Assembly (NCBI GenBank): GCA_958295665.1
Contig: OY282559.1
Coordinates: 255,692,461 to 255,756,460 of the forward strand
DNA length: 64,000 nucleotides
From: Tipula vernalis
Taxonomy: Eukaryota; Arthropoda; Insecta; Diptera; Tipulidae
Direction of reading: 5' to 3'
Numbering within the stretch: position 1 is the first letter of the stretch; each line of letters opens with the position of its first letter. Shown here piece by piece: positions 13,401 to 23,703 of this stretch. The position numbers were made by a program, and so were the translations under genes. Below the pieces are notes generated by a model. The model did no database searches. It was not told the origin of the DNA and saw nothing but the letters and a program-made list of their open reading frames with translations.

Positions 13401-13618
13401 ATCTAAGTAATTTTCTATATAAACTTCAAATTCAATTTAAAAAAAAAAATTAAAATTAAAAAAAAAAATATTCTATGTACCAATAAATAACGTTATAACG
13501 GAACGAAATTTTTTCCTTTTTAAGTTATGTACCAGTAACCGTAACCGTAACGAAATTTAATGTCCAAGTGTAACGAAATTAATAACGTTACAATTTTTTT
13601 TCCGGTATGCCAACACTG
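10500..13618 (+). mobile_element. hAT DNA transposon, complete but inactivated
   Basis: The element starts CAGTGTTGGCATA and ends with its exact reverse complement (TATGCCAACACTG, ending at 13618). It is flanked by a perfect 8-bp direct duplication GTATAAAC at 10492-10499 and 13619-13626. Eight-bp duplications and CA(G)...TG termini are hallmarks of hAT. Many TAACGTTAC-like subterminal motifs occur at both ends, as expected for transposase sites. Length is 3,119 bp, enough for the transposase inside. A 41-bp tandem duplication lies at 10735-10816. The intact TIRs and target duplication suggest fairly recent insertion. Confidence 0.95.
11000..12965 (+). pseudogene. hAT transposase (BED finger, RNase H-like, hATC), disrupted
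   Basis: A single reading frame runs from ATG 11000 to about 12860, interrupted by in-frame stops at 12131-12133 (TAA) and 12791-12793 (TAG) and then a frameshift near 12870. Residues about 25-50 form a BED-type zinc finger (LCLDDT...HTGNLRKHLKRHH) in which the first cysteine position is not C. The middle carries a CMAHTLQLAVNDV block and an RWGST motif typical of hAT catalytic domains. The C-terminal part has LDPRYQALL, then EYWSQRDAND and VPGTQVSVERLFSIL, the conserved hATC dimerisation block. The terminal region (NQIDEKVLEDTLLI) continues in a shifted frame to about 12965. An ancestral length of about 650 residues is normal for hAT. The element is therefore non-autonomous now. Confidence 0.93.
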
Positions 13619-13626
13619 GTATAAAC

Positions 13627-16600
13627 ATTTTCATTTTGCATTCAAAATTCCATCAAATTGTTTTTCACTTGAATGAATGAAAGCATTTTGCTTTGGTATT
13701 ATGTACACATATGCGCGAAATGTAGTAATCATAATAGAGTTGCTAAATCAAATATGACGAAAAATATATATTTATAAGCGATAAAATAGTTAGTAAATGA
13801 TAAATTATTTAAAGATAAATTGTTTTAATTGTTGTGAAAATATAAAATTGTTTCTTATTTATAAATATGTGTTTGTATTATATGTAGTGGTAGACAAAAA
13901 TTGTTGCTGTGAAATGTGATTGTGAAAAAATCAAAATTATGTACCGGAAATATTTAACAATTGCAAAATATGTGATTAAAATGTTAAATGTGTGGTGAAA
14001 TTTTGAAAAGAAAGCCAAAACCAGAACTTATCATAAGAGGATTTCAATTCACGTAATAAAAAACGTATCTACAAGATTTTGGCTGTAAAATTGAACAAAG
14101 TAACTCCACTGTATTATAAAAGGCTGGAGAGTTAGTCCAAAAATAGTTCCACATCTTGTAACGCGACTATCGGTTTCCTTAACGAAATAAACAATAACCA
14201 AAAGTTTCTTCGAGTCAAAAAAATAAATAAATAGACGAAACAAATATGATAAGTAATATTTTTTAAATTTGTAATTTGAAATCAAAATTTAATAATATTT
14301 AACAAAAAAAAAAAAAAATTAGGGACGTTAATTTAACCACGATTGGGAAGTTTTTCCTAAGTTTCCTAAAAATAACAAATCATTTGAATGTATGTGCAAA
14401 AATTTCGCAATAAAAAACTACTTATAAACGAAAAATTCATATTACGAATATATTTAAAAAAAATTCTTTTAAGCAAACAAAAATTGAACAAAAATTTTAT
14501 AGCAATACAATTTTATTTCAAACTAATAAAATTAATTATAAATATTTCCAAAAAAAATTATTTGGTAAAATAAAAAATTAAAACTGTTTCCGGCTTCACC
14601 TAATTTACAGCAACTATAACGAAAACCAATTATGAGTTCCTTACAAGTGTGCTTTTCCTTTTAATACTAAATTATTAATACAACACTATAAATAAATAAA
14701 TAATAAACGTAATAACTGATAAAACTAAAACATTCATTAAAATGCCCAATTAAAATGAATTTTTGTATATTATTTACACTAATACACTCACAAATATTTA
14801 GGAATAGTTAAAATTTAACGCTTCTGCTCAAATTCGTGAAAATTTTCTTAAAATGGTCCTAACTTTTTTTAGGAATAATTTAGCAAATACTTCACGTGAA
14901 CATTTAACCAAAATTTATATAACATAAAATAAATAAAAAAAAAACAAAATTGTATTAAATTAATGAAAAAAATAAAAATATAAAATAAAAGAAAACAGTG
15001 CATTGTTTCAATACTTCAATACTGGATGAGCCATCGATTATTGTAAATCCCACTATCTTCGGTTTACAATTTTCTTCCTTCTGCTATTTTCATGGGCGCC
15101 ACCCTGTTTAACAAGGAACCGATCTAGGTACTTTAATTTCACGTTACCCAATAGATAACAAAACAACAAAAAAAAATTATTTAATTTAGTAAAATTAATT
15201 AAAAAAAATAAAATATAAAATGAATAAAGTTAATTTCAAAATAAAATATTTACTAACCAACAACAATATTATACAAAAAACAAACAAAAAAAAAAATCAA
15301 TAATTTAGGAAGGAAATAAAATGGAGTTACGAAAAATGATTCACGCGGTTTTCTCATTACACCATAATGGAGTCATCAACAGCAATTTTTAGTTGCCAAA
15401 ATTACTTATAAAATCGAAGTCTTCTGATATCGACCATAACACACAGAAATAATATAAAAGTTATTTCTATGCAATTTTACTTTAGGTCAGATAATGTTCA
15501 CAAAAAAACACCTCAAAATTTCATGTTTACTAAAAAAAATCATCATCGTCCTTAAAACCAAATTCACTATATTAGTCTATAGTTCTTCAAACACTTTATG
15601 ATCATGAAAAAAAATTCACCACAATTTATTAAAAAAAAAAAATTAATACTCATCAACCATTTAATTATTCTTGATCTCCGATGTGACTGCAATCCACCTG
15701 TGTCTAATTTCATCCGTGATTTCTCTCCCTCGAAAGCGCGATCGCAAAAAAAAACTTTCCAAAAATTAATCGATCATGCGTGAAATTGCTCTCCATCCAT
15801 ATCTTTTCTTTTCTCCAAAATGTATCTTAACCCATACTATCAAATAAACTCGCTCTAAATGCATTATTGATTAAATCGGGAGGGTATAAACATTTTCGAA
15901 TTTAGAGGGGAAAATATTAATATTGCAAAAATATCGACACATTGCAGCTCATCATCCACATCAAATTAATACTTTACATAATTTGAAAGTAGGTAAAAAG
16001 AGAAAAAAAAAAATTAACGAACTAAAATTTAGCTTAAGAAGAATAAAGAAAACTAAGAAAATTGTAAAACAAAATATTATATCCAATGTCAAACTAATTA
16101 AGTGATTTAAAGGAAAAAAACACAAATAATAATAATCAAAAGTACCAATTATACAAAAAAAAATAACCAAATAATATCTAGCATTGAAATATGAACAGAA
16201 AATGCACTAAAATACCACTTAATCATAAAGAGAGTAAATCATTAATACTAAATTTTTAATTAGGATTGGTCCACAAAAAAAAAAAAAAATTATTTATATT
16301 AGGGTAACAACAAAAGAAATAATATCGGATCGTGAATACAGTACCCCAAAAAAATAATTAATTACGTTAGCCCAAATTGTTACAATCTCCAAACACTTCA
16401 TAATTTAGACACGTAAACGGCTCCTACTTCTAAAGAATACCGTGAGAGTTGGGATGATTCACGCTATTAAAATGGGGTGGAATGACATATTCTATGCTTT
16501 TGTAGGTCAATGTACTCTTGATTGATCCATTTAAATTTCGAAGAATTCATTAACATAAATTTTCTAAATTAAAATTACTCTAAATCGAATAAATATCTAA

Positions 16601-16670
16601 CAAATTTTTGGTTTGGTTTTCCTAGGCCGATCTTTATCTATAGAAAACCAACGATTTAATTTTTTCTTTA
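13627..16670. other. Very AT-rich intergenic region, no gene seen
   Basis: Long A-rich and T-rich tracts dominate. The short open frames here are lysine/phenylalanine-rich low-complexity translations and match nothing recognisable. No TIRs, LTRs or splice-supported models were found. Confidence 0.6.
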
Positions 16671-16678
16671 CTTTTTTC

Positions 16679-19186
16679 CAGAGAGTGAAACCGGAACCGA
16701 ACCGTAAACAACCGTAACCGAAAAAAAACTAAATGTTTTATGAACCGAAAACTGGAACCGAAACGAAATAAATAAAATGTAGTAAACCGTAACCGGATCA
16801 ATATTTTCATTCGGTTTATTTCGTTCTTTTTCGTTTAGGTTCAAGTATATTTTACACGAAAATTTTCCATATGTCATAGAAACGGAAAAACATTTAAAAG
16901 TTTCGAGTTAAATTCGGAATATTAATACACTTTAAATACAATTTTGTTGTTTGATTTATGATTTAAAAAAAAGTAAATATTTGCCAATAAAAATCTAAAA
17001 AGATTAATGAAAAATTAACTGAAATGAAAATTTCCGATAATTTCATTGTTCATTTAGCACGTCCTTCAAAGGACCGACCAAATTCTGAAATTCTGCCTAC
17101 AATAACTTATAAATTTATATTTTTTGGATTTGTTTCTCGGGTTTGCTTATGCCAATTGATTTTTAAATTATAAATTTTGCTCTTTATTTTGTTTACGATT
17201 TTTGTATGTGGCATCTGATTCGTCAAAATTTCATTGAACGTAAATGGAGGAGGAAACCAAACGTGAAAATTTCAAGTAGAAAATGTTTAAGTCGTTATAT
17301 ACCAAAAATCGTTAAAACCAAATGTCGTTATTAATCATTTATTTATTTACTACTACTAAAATTGGACACCATTTTGAACATAAGCTCACTCACAATTTTT
17401 CCTAAATTTCCCATCCACAGCACAGACGAATTTCATCCGGTAACGTTTGAACATGACATATGTACATACCTTCAATAGAGGTCTCTAGCTAATGGTGTGG
17501 TTCTTAGTTACAATTTAAATGGCATCGCTATGAGCGATAAAGTGAATTTTTGTGTATCAAATTTTGTGTATCAATTTTGCTGCATTGAACCTTTACTGAC
17601 TGGCAAATGGACAAATCTAATGGTAAATAATCTATAAAACATTTTAACGATTAAATTAAAAAAAAATATATCGTTAAAAATTTAACTTTTTATTACAAGT
17701 CCAGCAAAAAGAGTCTTATGTGAAGGAACAAATTCCTATACATTGCATTATAACTCTGCAAGTATGTTCAATAAGGCACCGGAAACTTTTACAAAAACAT
17801 CTGACATTCGTCGGAGGCTGTTTTCTTTCTTTACTACGTAAAATATCAAAATCTTTTCGAATAAAATTTGATGTTGACAATATTTTCTTTAATTTGGTTT
17901 CTGTTTTATTTTTATGAGACAATAATTGGTTGAATTATGGAAATTTTAATTTTCTGTATACCTACTAAAGGGAAAACAGGAAATCACTTCGTATGAAAAA
18001 ATCGTTATATAAGCAAAGACTGCTAAATATTATTTAAACGTAATTTACATTTGAACTAGGACCAGACGGTTAATTACTCCGTATTCAATACCACCTTTGG
18101 TTATACCAAAATAGCCTTTAAAAATTAAATTAGCTGGCTCTCTGCCATACACTTAAGTGATCTAGTGTTTCATATTGCCTGATTACCTCAAATTGTCTGG
18201 TTCCTATAATGGTCTAAGCGATCAATTTTACATTGGGGTTGGTTGTCCTCCTTCCTATCGATAACTTTTCGCGGCAAAACAAACAAAACAGAACCACTCA
18301 ATCGTACTGCAAATTGGAATTGGTAGCCGCCAAGTTGCCTGACAAACTTGAACTGTTTGCTCCATTGGGCCAATTTGCCAACTTTACCTAAAAATACGGA
18401 TTAGCCGAAAGTAAATCCACCAATGAACTACATATGTATATCTGACATAACAAATCACCCATTAATTGGTTTGCCCATCATTTTTCACTTTCGCTGGCAA
18501 ATCAAAGTTATGAATAGTAAAATTCGGTATTGTTAGAGCGAAAGTTAAACTTTTGTAGATTTTCGTAATATTGCAAATGACAATATCATTTTGCACTAAA
18601 ATTTGATCAAACTTTGTAAATATTCGATAATTACTTATACGACGGCTAATGATTACAAATACATTCATATCTATTCCGATTATGAAGGGTAACGGAATCT
18701 TCATATGTAGAAAAACCAATAAAAACTCTAGAAAGAGGTAATATGAAAATATTTTACTTTTCAGTTTTACACTAAATTATAAATATCATATCTCGTTCAA
18801 TTTTTATCGCTTAAAAATAAAATTTAAACCAAATTAAAGGCAATCTTGGCAGATTTAATTCTTACACTCGGAACTTTTTTGATATATTGAAAAGTTTCCA
18901 ACCCCCACCCTGAAAGATAAGAAGCGCCCGACTTACAATGGTATACCTTAATATACCTCAATAAACATGTCTGCAAACCTTGGAGGCTGTAGGAGTTATG
19001 TAATGATATAATTTTATAAATACTGTTCCTAATATATTTTTATGATACTATGTTGAACCGGTTTTGAATCAGAACCGAAATGAAACCAGAAAAGAATGAA
19101 CAAACCGAAACAGAACTGAAACGAAAAAATAAATTTGGGAACGTAACCCTAAACCGGACCGAAAAACATTTCGGTTTCACTTTCCG
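16679..19186. mobile_element. Possible non-autonomous hAT-like element
   Basis: Left end CAGAGAGTGAAACCGG and the reverse complement of the right end CGGAAAGTGAAACCGA match at 13 of 16 positions. Flanking 8-mers are CTTTTTTC (16671-16678) and CTTTTTTT (19187-19194), differing at one position but low-complexity. Both ends are packed with AACCGAAA/AACCGGA words within about 150 bp, like subterminal transposase sites. The 2.5-kb interior has no recognisable transposase. The TIR imperfection and homopolymeric target make this tentative. Related AACCGAAA clusters also occur near 22.6 and 30.2 kb. Confidence 0.5.
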
Positions 19187-19194
19187 CTTTTTTT

Positions 19195-19566
19195 TTCTGA
19201 TTATTATTTTATTAATCAAAAATATAAAATTACATAATTAAATAAATTAACTACGAAAAAATCTATCAGCATTGCAAACTAAAAAGTTGACAAAATGGTA
19301 ACTTGACAATTAATACGTATACTCACCACACACATACAATAAACAAAAAATGACAGTAGCCGCATTTTTGGCTGTTCCAGTTAAAACGTCAAAAAGCTGT
19401 GGAATTTGTTTTTTGTTGCAACAGGAAAACCACATTATTGTTGGATTTTAATATTTGACAGACAAAACATCAAGATAAATTAATATTATGGGAAATACAA
19501 TTGTTGCCTTTGAAATACTTCCCAAAATAAAATCTCAAATTTTCCGTATACGTATATATTTTATGC
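19195..19566. other. Intergenic spacer, nothing recognised
   Basis: AT-rich sequence between the hAT-like right end and the LINE tail at 19578. No coding or repeat feature was seen. Confidence 0.5.
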
Positions 19567-20333
19567 ATGTGGTAGTATTATTATTATTATTATTGAAGGG
19601 CCATGCGGGCGATGAGCCACTTCGCACTGCGACCTAAAAGATCTATTGTGCTGGCCCCTGCTTAATTATCCGTCCAGTCAATATTCAGGTTCTTAATGAA
19701 CCTGACAATACTGCCTCCCGGTACATGATGCATACTATGTTGGCTTATTGCTCTCCCTCCTAGATGTTTACTACAGCATGTAGTTCCGCTAGAAATACGG
19801 TAGCATTTGATCCCAAGGACCTGGAGAGGGTTGTCCCACTCCCGTATATTCCTGCTCCTGCCCCGTATTCCGTTTAATTTTACTCTTACGAGTTGCTGGG
19901 AATTGTAAATCGCCTGTAGGTCACCCAGCTTTACTACAGGAAGGCTAAATAAAACTGGAGGGTGCCTAGTATCCAGAGTCCGCATATTTTGGACTGATTA
20001 ACGTATCAGCCATTCATCCATCGGCATGAGCTGTTCCACCTTAGATTAGGGTTTTTTGTCAAGGTTTTCTCCTTTAGCGCCGTACTTTAGCCTGTACCAA
20101 ATGGCCTTAGTTACCAGTGGTTGTCACGCGGAAGTAGTACGTACACTCGCGAATTGTGAACAGGTTACCTATCACACAATTGTACCCATCACGCAACTGC
20201 CTAATGATAAGACCAGAACAGCTCACGCGATGCGTACCCTACTGGAAGGTTACGGAGCTGGTAGATTAATCTACCCAACTTTGGTCCGTCCCCCCTCCCC
20301 TCCAATAGTCGCCAAACCACCTATGTGGTGGTA
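19567..20333 (-). mobile_element. Short LINE derivative: 5' and 3' ends without ORFs
   Basis: On the minus strand this runs from a 5' end at about 20322 to an (AAT)n tail at 19578. The 20045-20322 part aligns with the 5' leader of LINE A (29255-29540), sharing TTTTTTGTCAAGG, TTTAGCG(C/T)CGTA and ACGTACACT(C/T)GCGAA. The 3' part (19600-19660) shares GCGACCTAAAAGATCTATTG with the 3' end of LINE B (ACGACCTAAAAGATCTTTTG). Candidate 11-bp target duplications, differing at one base, are ATGTGGTAGTA (19567-19577) and ATGTGGTGGTA (20323-20333). About 745 bp long, it lacks endonuclease, RT and RNase H, so it would need enzymes supplied in trans. A 107-codon minus frame at 19662-19985 matches nothing I know. 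Confidence 0.8.
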
Positions 20334-20339
20334 ACTTAT

Positions 20340-20855
20340 TCGCCTAAATGCCATTTTCAGAGATAAGATTATTCAAATAATCATCTTTAAGGAGAAATCT
20401 AATGTTCAATTTAATTTAAAAGATAACATTTAAGTAGTTTTTATTAGTCAAAATGACCAAACCAATAACGGCTCATAGCCTTAACATTTTAATTTTATAT
20501 AAAATTAAATAAATAACAGGCTAATTGAAACAAAATACATACCGTCTGTTGCACCAAATTCAACGTCGAAATCCGTTCAACAAAAATAAAAAGATTGACA
20601 TACGAATATAGTTTCTAGGATCTCTATTGTATAGGCCTTCAACGTAAAATGTCACATGGCCGATCCTAGGGGTCAGCGATATAAATAACAGGAAATATAT
20701 ATACGGCATGTTGCATCAAAGTTCAATGACGAATTCTGTTCAACAAAAAATCAAAAGATTGATATTCGACTGTAGTTTCTGGGATCTCTTTTATATAGAC
20801 CTTGAACGTAAAATGTCACATGGTCGATCCTAGGGGTCAGCGATACTATATAATA
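20340..20855 (-). repeat. ~163-bp tandem repeat, inverted orientation
   Basis: GGGGTCAGCGAT recurs at 20669 and 20833, and each unit carries AACGTAAAATGTCACATGG, a TAGTTTCT(A/G)GGATCTCT block and ATACCGTCTGTTGC/ATACGGCATGTTGC. The same unit occurs in the opposite orientation at 22985-23049 and 29546-29870. About two units are present from roughly 20518; the first 180 bp of this interval is plain AT-rich spacer. Confidence 0.85.
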
Positions 20856-20869
20856 TAAATAATATTTGT

Positions 20870-22433
20870 GAATGCTTTCAACTGATGCGGATTCAAATTT
20901 CGAATGCGAGTTTCTGCTTTCCCTTCTTTCTCAAGTACGTTGAATTGTGTAGGAATATTCCTAGTTTCCGTTGGTTGAGGTAGACCAAACTTAGCACCCT
21001 CAGCACCATGTTGACGTAGCACATTAAATTACATGTCGCTTCACTGTCACAATCTAGCAAAAAAATTAAAGCCAAATCCAACTTGAATTTATCCCAAAGA
21101 ACCACAGCATTGATGGGATTGCAGAAAACAGAACTTAATGCAAAACCTTGCCTCGTTTGGTATGACATTTGAAAAACTAATGCTTGATCTAAACATTTCT
21201 CCCAGTCTCCTCTAAGTCCAACGAATTGCGATGAAACGCTGCTTCCTTGAAGTTTAAATATTCAAAATAATTGGCAGTTCGCCTAGATACTCAAATGTCG
21301 CCCCAGGAACGTGAAGAGGAATCAATCGCAAACAAAAACAAATCATTTGATCTAGCTGTGTACATTCTTCCAACAATTTTTTGCCGCGCTCCTCGATGGT
21401 ACACGTGATAATGGATTTTTGTATACTGGAAATTAATTGTAAGTCTAGTGATTCCATTTTGAGCGTCGTTTAAAGCTTCATTTTCCCAACCTTCTTCAGA
21501 AATTATACTCCGCTGTTATGGAGGATGAACTAACAGTCTTATTATTGCATGCGATCTGTCGTGCATTGTTAGTGTCTCCAATTGGCAATTTCATCATGAA
21601 TTTAGCGTTGTTGTTCTTCGTTCAAGATATCAACGTTGGTACAATGATGCATAAATCTCAATGTGACAATTAAATTTCAGTAGCGCAAGAACCTGTTATT
21701 ATGGTACTGTCGGTTCGTATCGACGCCGATACAAAGGATACCCATTTATGTATGCTGGAAATAGCCTTATCCTGGAATTCCTTCCACACAATGGCAGGCG
21801 ATCTCATGCACTCTTGGTTCGGTGTAAGTATCTGGAACTTCGGCAGTACGATACGATCTATGGCTTCAGAAGTTTTAAATTTATCTTTCGCAATAATTGA
21901 TAGGTGAACATGTAGAATTTCTCGCTTTTAGAACTCAATTGAGTATACATATGCCATAAACATTCTATAAGCACTCCATGTTTCGTCAAGTATTTAATGA
22001 TGACAACTAAATCTGGACGATCTGATTTGGTTTCTCCTTTTGGAGGTTCTTAACAATTTCAGGCCATTTCAGATTTGACATAACTTTAACAAAAAAACAA
22101 TCGAGCCGAATTATCCAAAGGTTGACATTATAACATTGCACCTTTCTGTCATATTCTTGGTGAACTTTCACATGACGATGGCAGAATCACAGAAATGCCG
22201 GAATGAAGTTACAAATTTGCACTAGGATTAGCCACATGATCTGCAAGTCTTTGGTATAATTCTGTTTGCAACGTTTTCTGACCGAAACGAATGAAATTCA
22301 AATTATTTGCCTCAAGACTACCGGTATTAATGATTGGATTATAGAAATTTCTAATCAGCATGCTAATGTTTAGCCAAATCCGTCTTATATTGTATATAAG
22401 GATCCACATTACATATGTATGTATATGGATCAT
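20870..22433 (-). pseudogene. Helitron Rep/helicase protein, degraded
   Basis: Reading leftwards on the minus strand, conserved Helitron blocks appear in order but in shifting frames. A YQRLADHV segment near 22240 resembles the N-terminal Helitron-like domain. A KWPEIVKNLQ...SDRPDL block lies near 22020-22080. LIPLHVPGATFEYL is near 21280-21330. Then QALVFQMSYQTRQ and CNPINAVVLWDKFKLDL lie near 21080-21190, followed by LPQPTETRNIPTQFN near 20930-20980. These motifs belong to the Rep-to-helicase region of insect Helitrons. Multiple stops and frameshifts show it is a relic, and the helicase P-loop is missing because the sequence ends at the ~163-bp repeat. No CTRR-hairpin end was recognised. 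Confidence 0.82.
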
Positions 22434-22670
22434 ATATGGATAAATTCAATGCCTAGAAAGCTAGTCGCAGCTATAGAATTGTTCTTCTGATTTGGCAATA
22501 AATAATTTCGGCGGAATATTTTTAACTGTTTTTGATGTGAAAACATTTTTAGCGGTGGTAAAGAAAAAAAAACCCTTATTAAAAATGGAACCGAAATTCC
22601 GGTAAGAATGAAAGCGAAAATCGCATATAATCAAACCGAATACAAATTATGAATGTGTATTGTAATACCC

Positions 22671-22822
22671 TAGACAGACTGTGGTTTAATAAATCCGATT
22701 TAGCTAAGCTAGTTTAAGTATTCTATGCAAAAATACAAAAAATAAGCTAAATCGAGGTGGTCGCACTGCGACTAATCTCGAAAAATTCACTAAATCGGTT
22801 TTATTAAATCGCCGTGTGTCTA
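22671..22822. mobile_element. Small MITE with ~35-bp TIRs at TA sites
   Basis: The left end TAGACAGACTGTGGTTTAAT and the reverse complement of the right end TTAGACACACGGCGATTTAA match imperfectly over about 35 bp and include AATAAA(T/A)CCGATTTAG. Terminal TA dinucleotides are compatible with a Tc1/mariner-type non-autonomous element. The interior is about 80 bp and non-coding. Confidence 0.7.
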
Positions 22823-22984
22823 AATGACTCAAAAAAATTAAAGGGAAACACATTTGAAACCAACAAATAGTTTAAGCATACTTTTAAATATTGAATTTTT
22901 TAAAACTGAGTGACCTGGTAAAATGAGACTTATACATTGATTATGTAAAATAAAATAAAATCTTTGAAATTAATCAATTGGGAA

Positions 22985-23049
22985 CCACCAGGATCGACCA
23001 TGTGATATTTTACGTATAAAGCCCATACAATAGAGATCCCAGAAACTAT
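22985..23049 (+). repeat. ~163-bp repeat, left fragment of LINE A target
   Basis: AGGATCGACCATGTGATATT...GAGATCCCAGAAACTAT is the first half of the ~163-bp repeat unit. Its continuation (AGTCGAATATCAA) lies at 29556, after LINE A. It is therefore one unit interrupted by the LINE insertion. Confidence 0.88.
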
Positions 23050-23139
23050 TTTTTTTTTTGTTTTTTTTTTACAGGGTGAGCTATACTAGCCCTGTGCACC
23101 GCGACCATTGAGGTTTATTGTGCATCCCCACAAAGATTC

Positions 23140-23660
23140 ACGTAAAGTGGAGGTTCAAGTTCTTGATAAACGCCACCAGCTCATGCATATTTAAAGGACC
23201 GATGTTAGGTCACTGTATTGTGTATGCATGGAGTAATTTTAGTCTTTTATGGATTATAGCATCACACGTGATTAGTAGATGTTCGGATGTTTCCCTTTCC
23301 AGGTTGCAAAATCTACAACGGTCTGTAAGGGACTTTCCTATTTTCTCCAGATGTCCGTTAAAAGGGCCATGTCCCGTTATTTACCAGGTGAGGGATTTTA
23401 GAGACTGTCCATCCATCTTGATTGCCTGTTCTAAACGTCTAATATCATAGCTTAATAGTTTTTTGGTCTGTCTCATCCCAAAGGAGGACTCCCAGAATAT
23501 TTTCGTATGTTTTTGTTCCCAATTCCTAATGCCATTTGCCATATGCCCCTTGGAGTAACCAATACTAGGCTCGGGCCAAGAAAAGGGCACTCCGCTGCCT
23601 CTTTTGCACAGCGGTCAGCCGCCTCGTTTCCCTGTATATCGGAATGGCCGGGGGACCACA

Positions 23661-23665
<5 letters not shown>
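23140..23665 (-). pseudogene. LINE A RNase H C-terminal half and ORF2 end
   Basis: Downstream of LINE B the interrupted RNase H resumes as LLWSPGHSDIQGNEAADRCA, including the fourth catalytic Asp. It then shifts frame near 23480 to a MRQTKKLLSYDIRRLEQAIK segment. CRFCNLERETSEHLLITC near 23250-23310 is the terminal zinc-binding cluster, parallel to that of LINE B. A stop near 23213 and a further HFT-stop at about 23140 close the frame. Confidence 0.88.
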
Positions 23666-23703
<38 letters not shown>

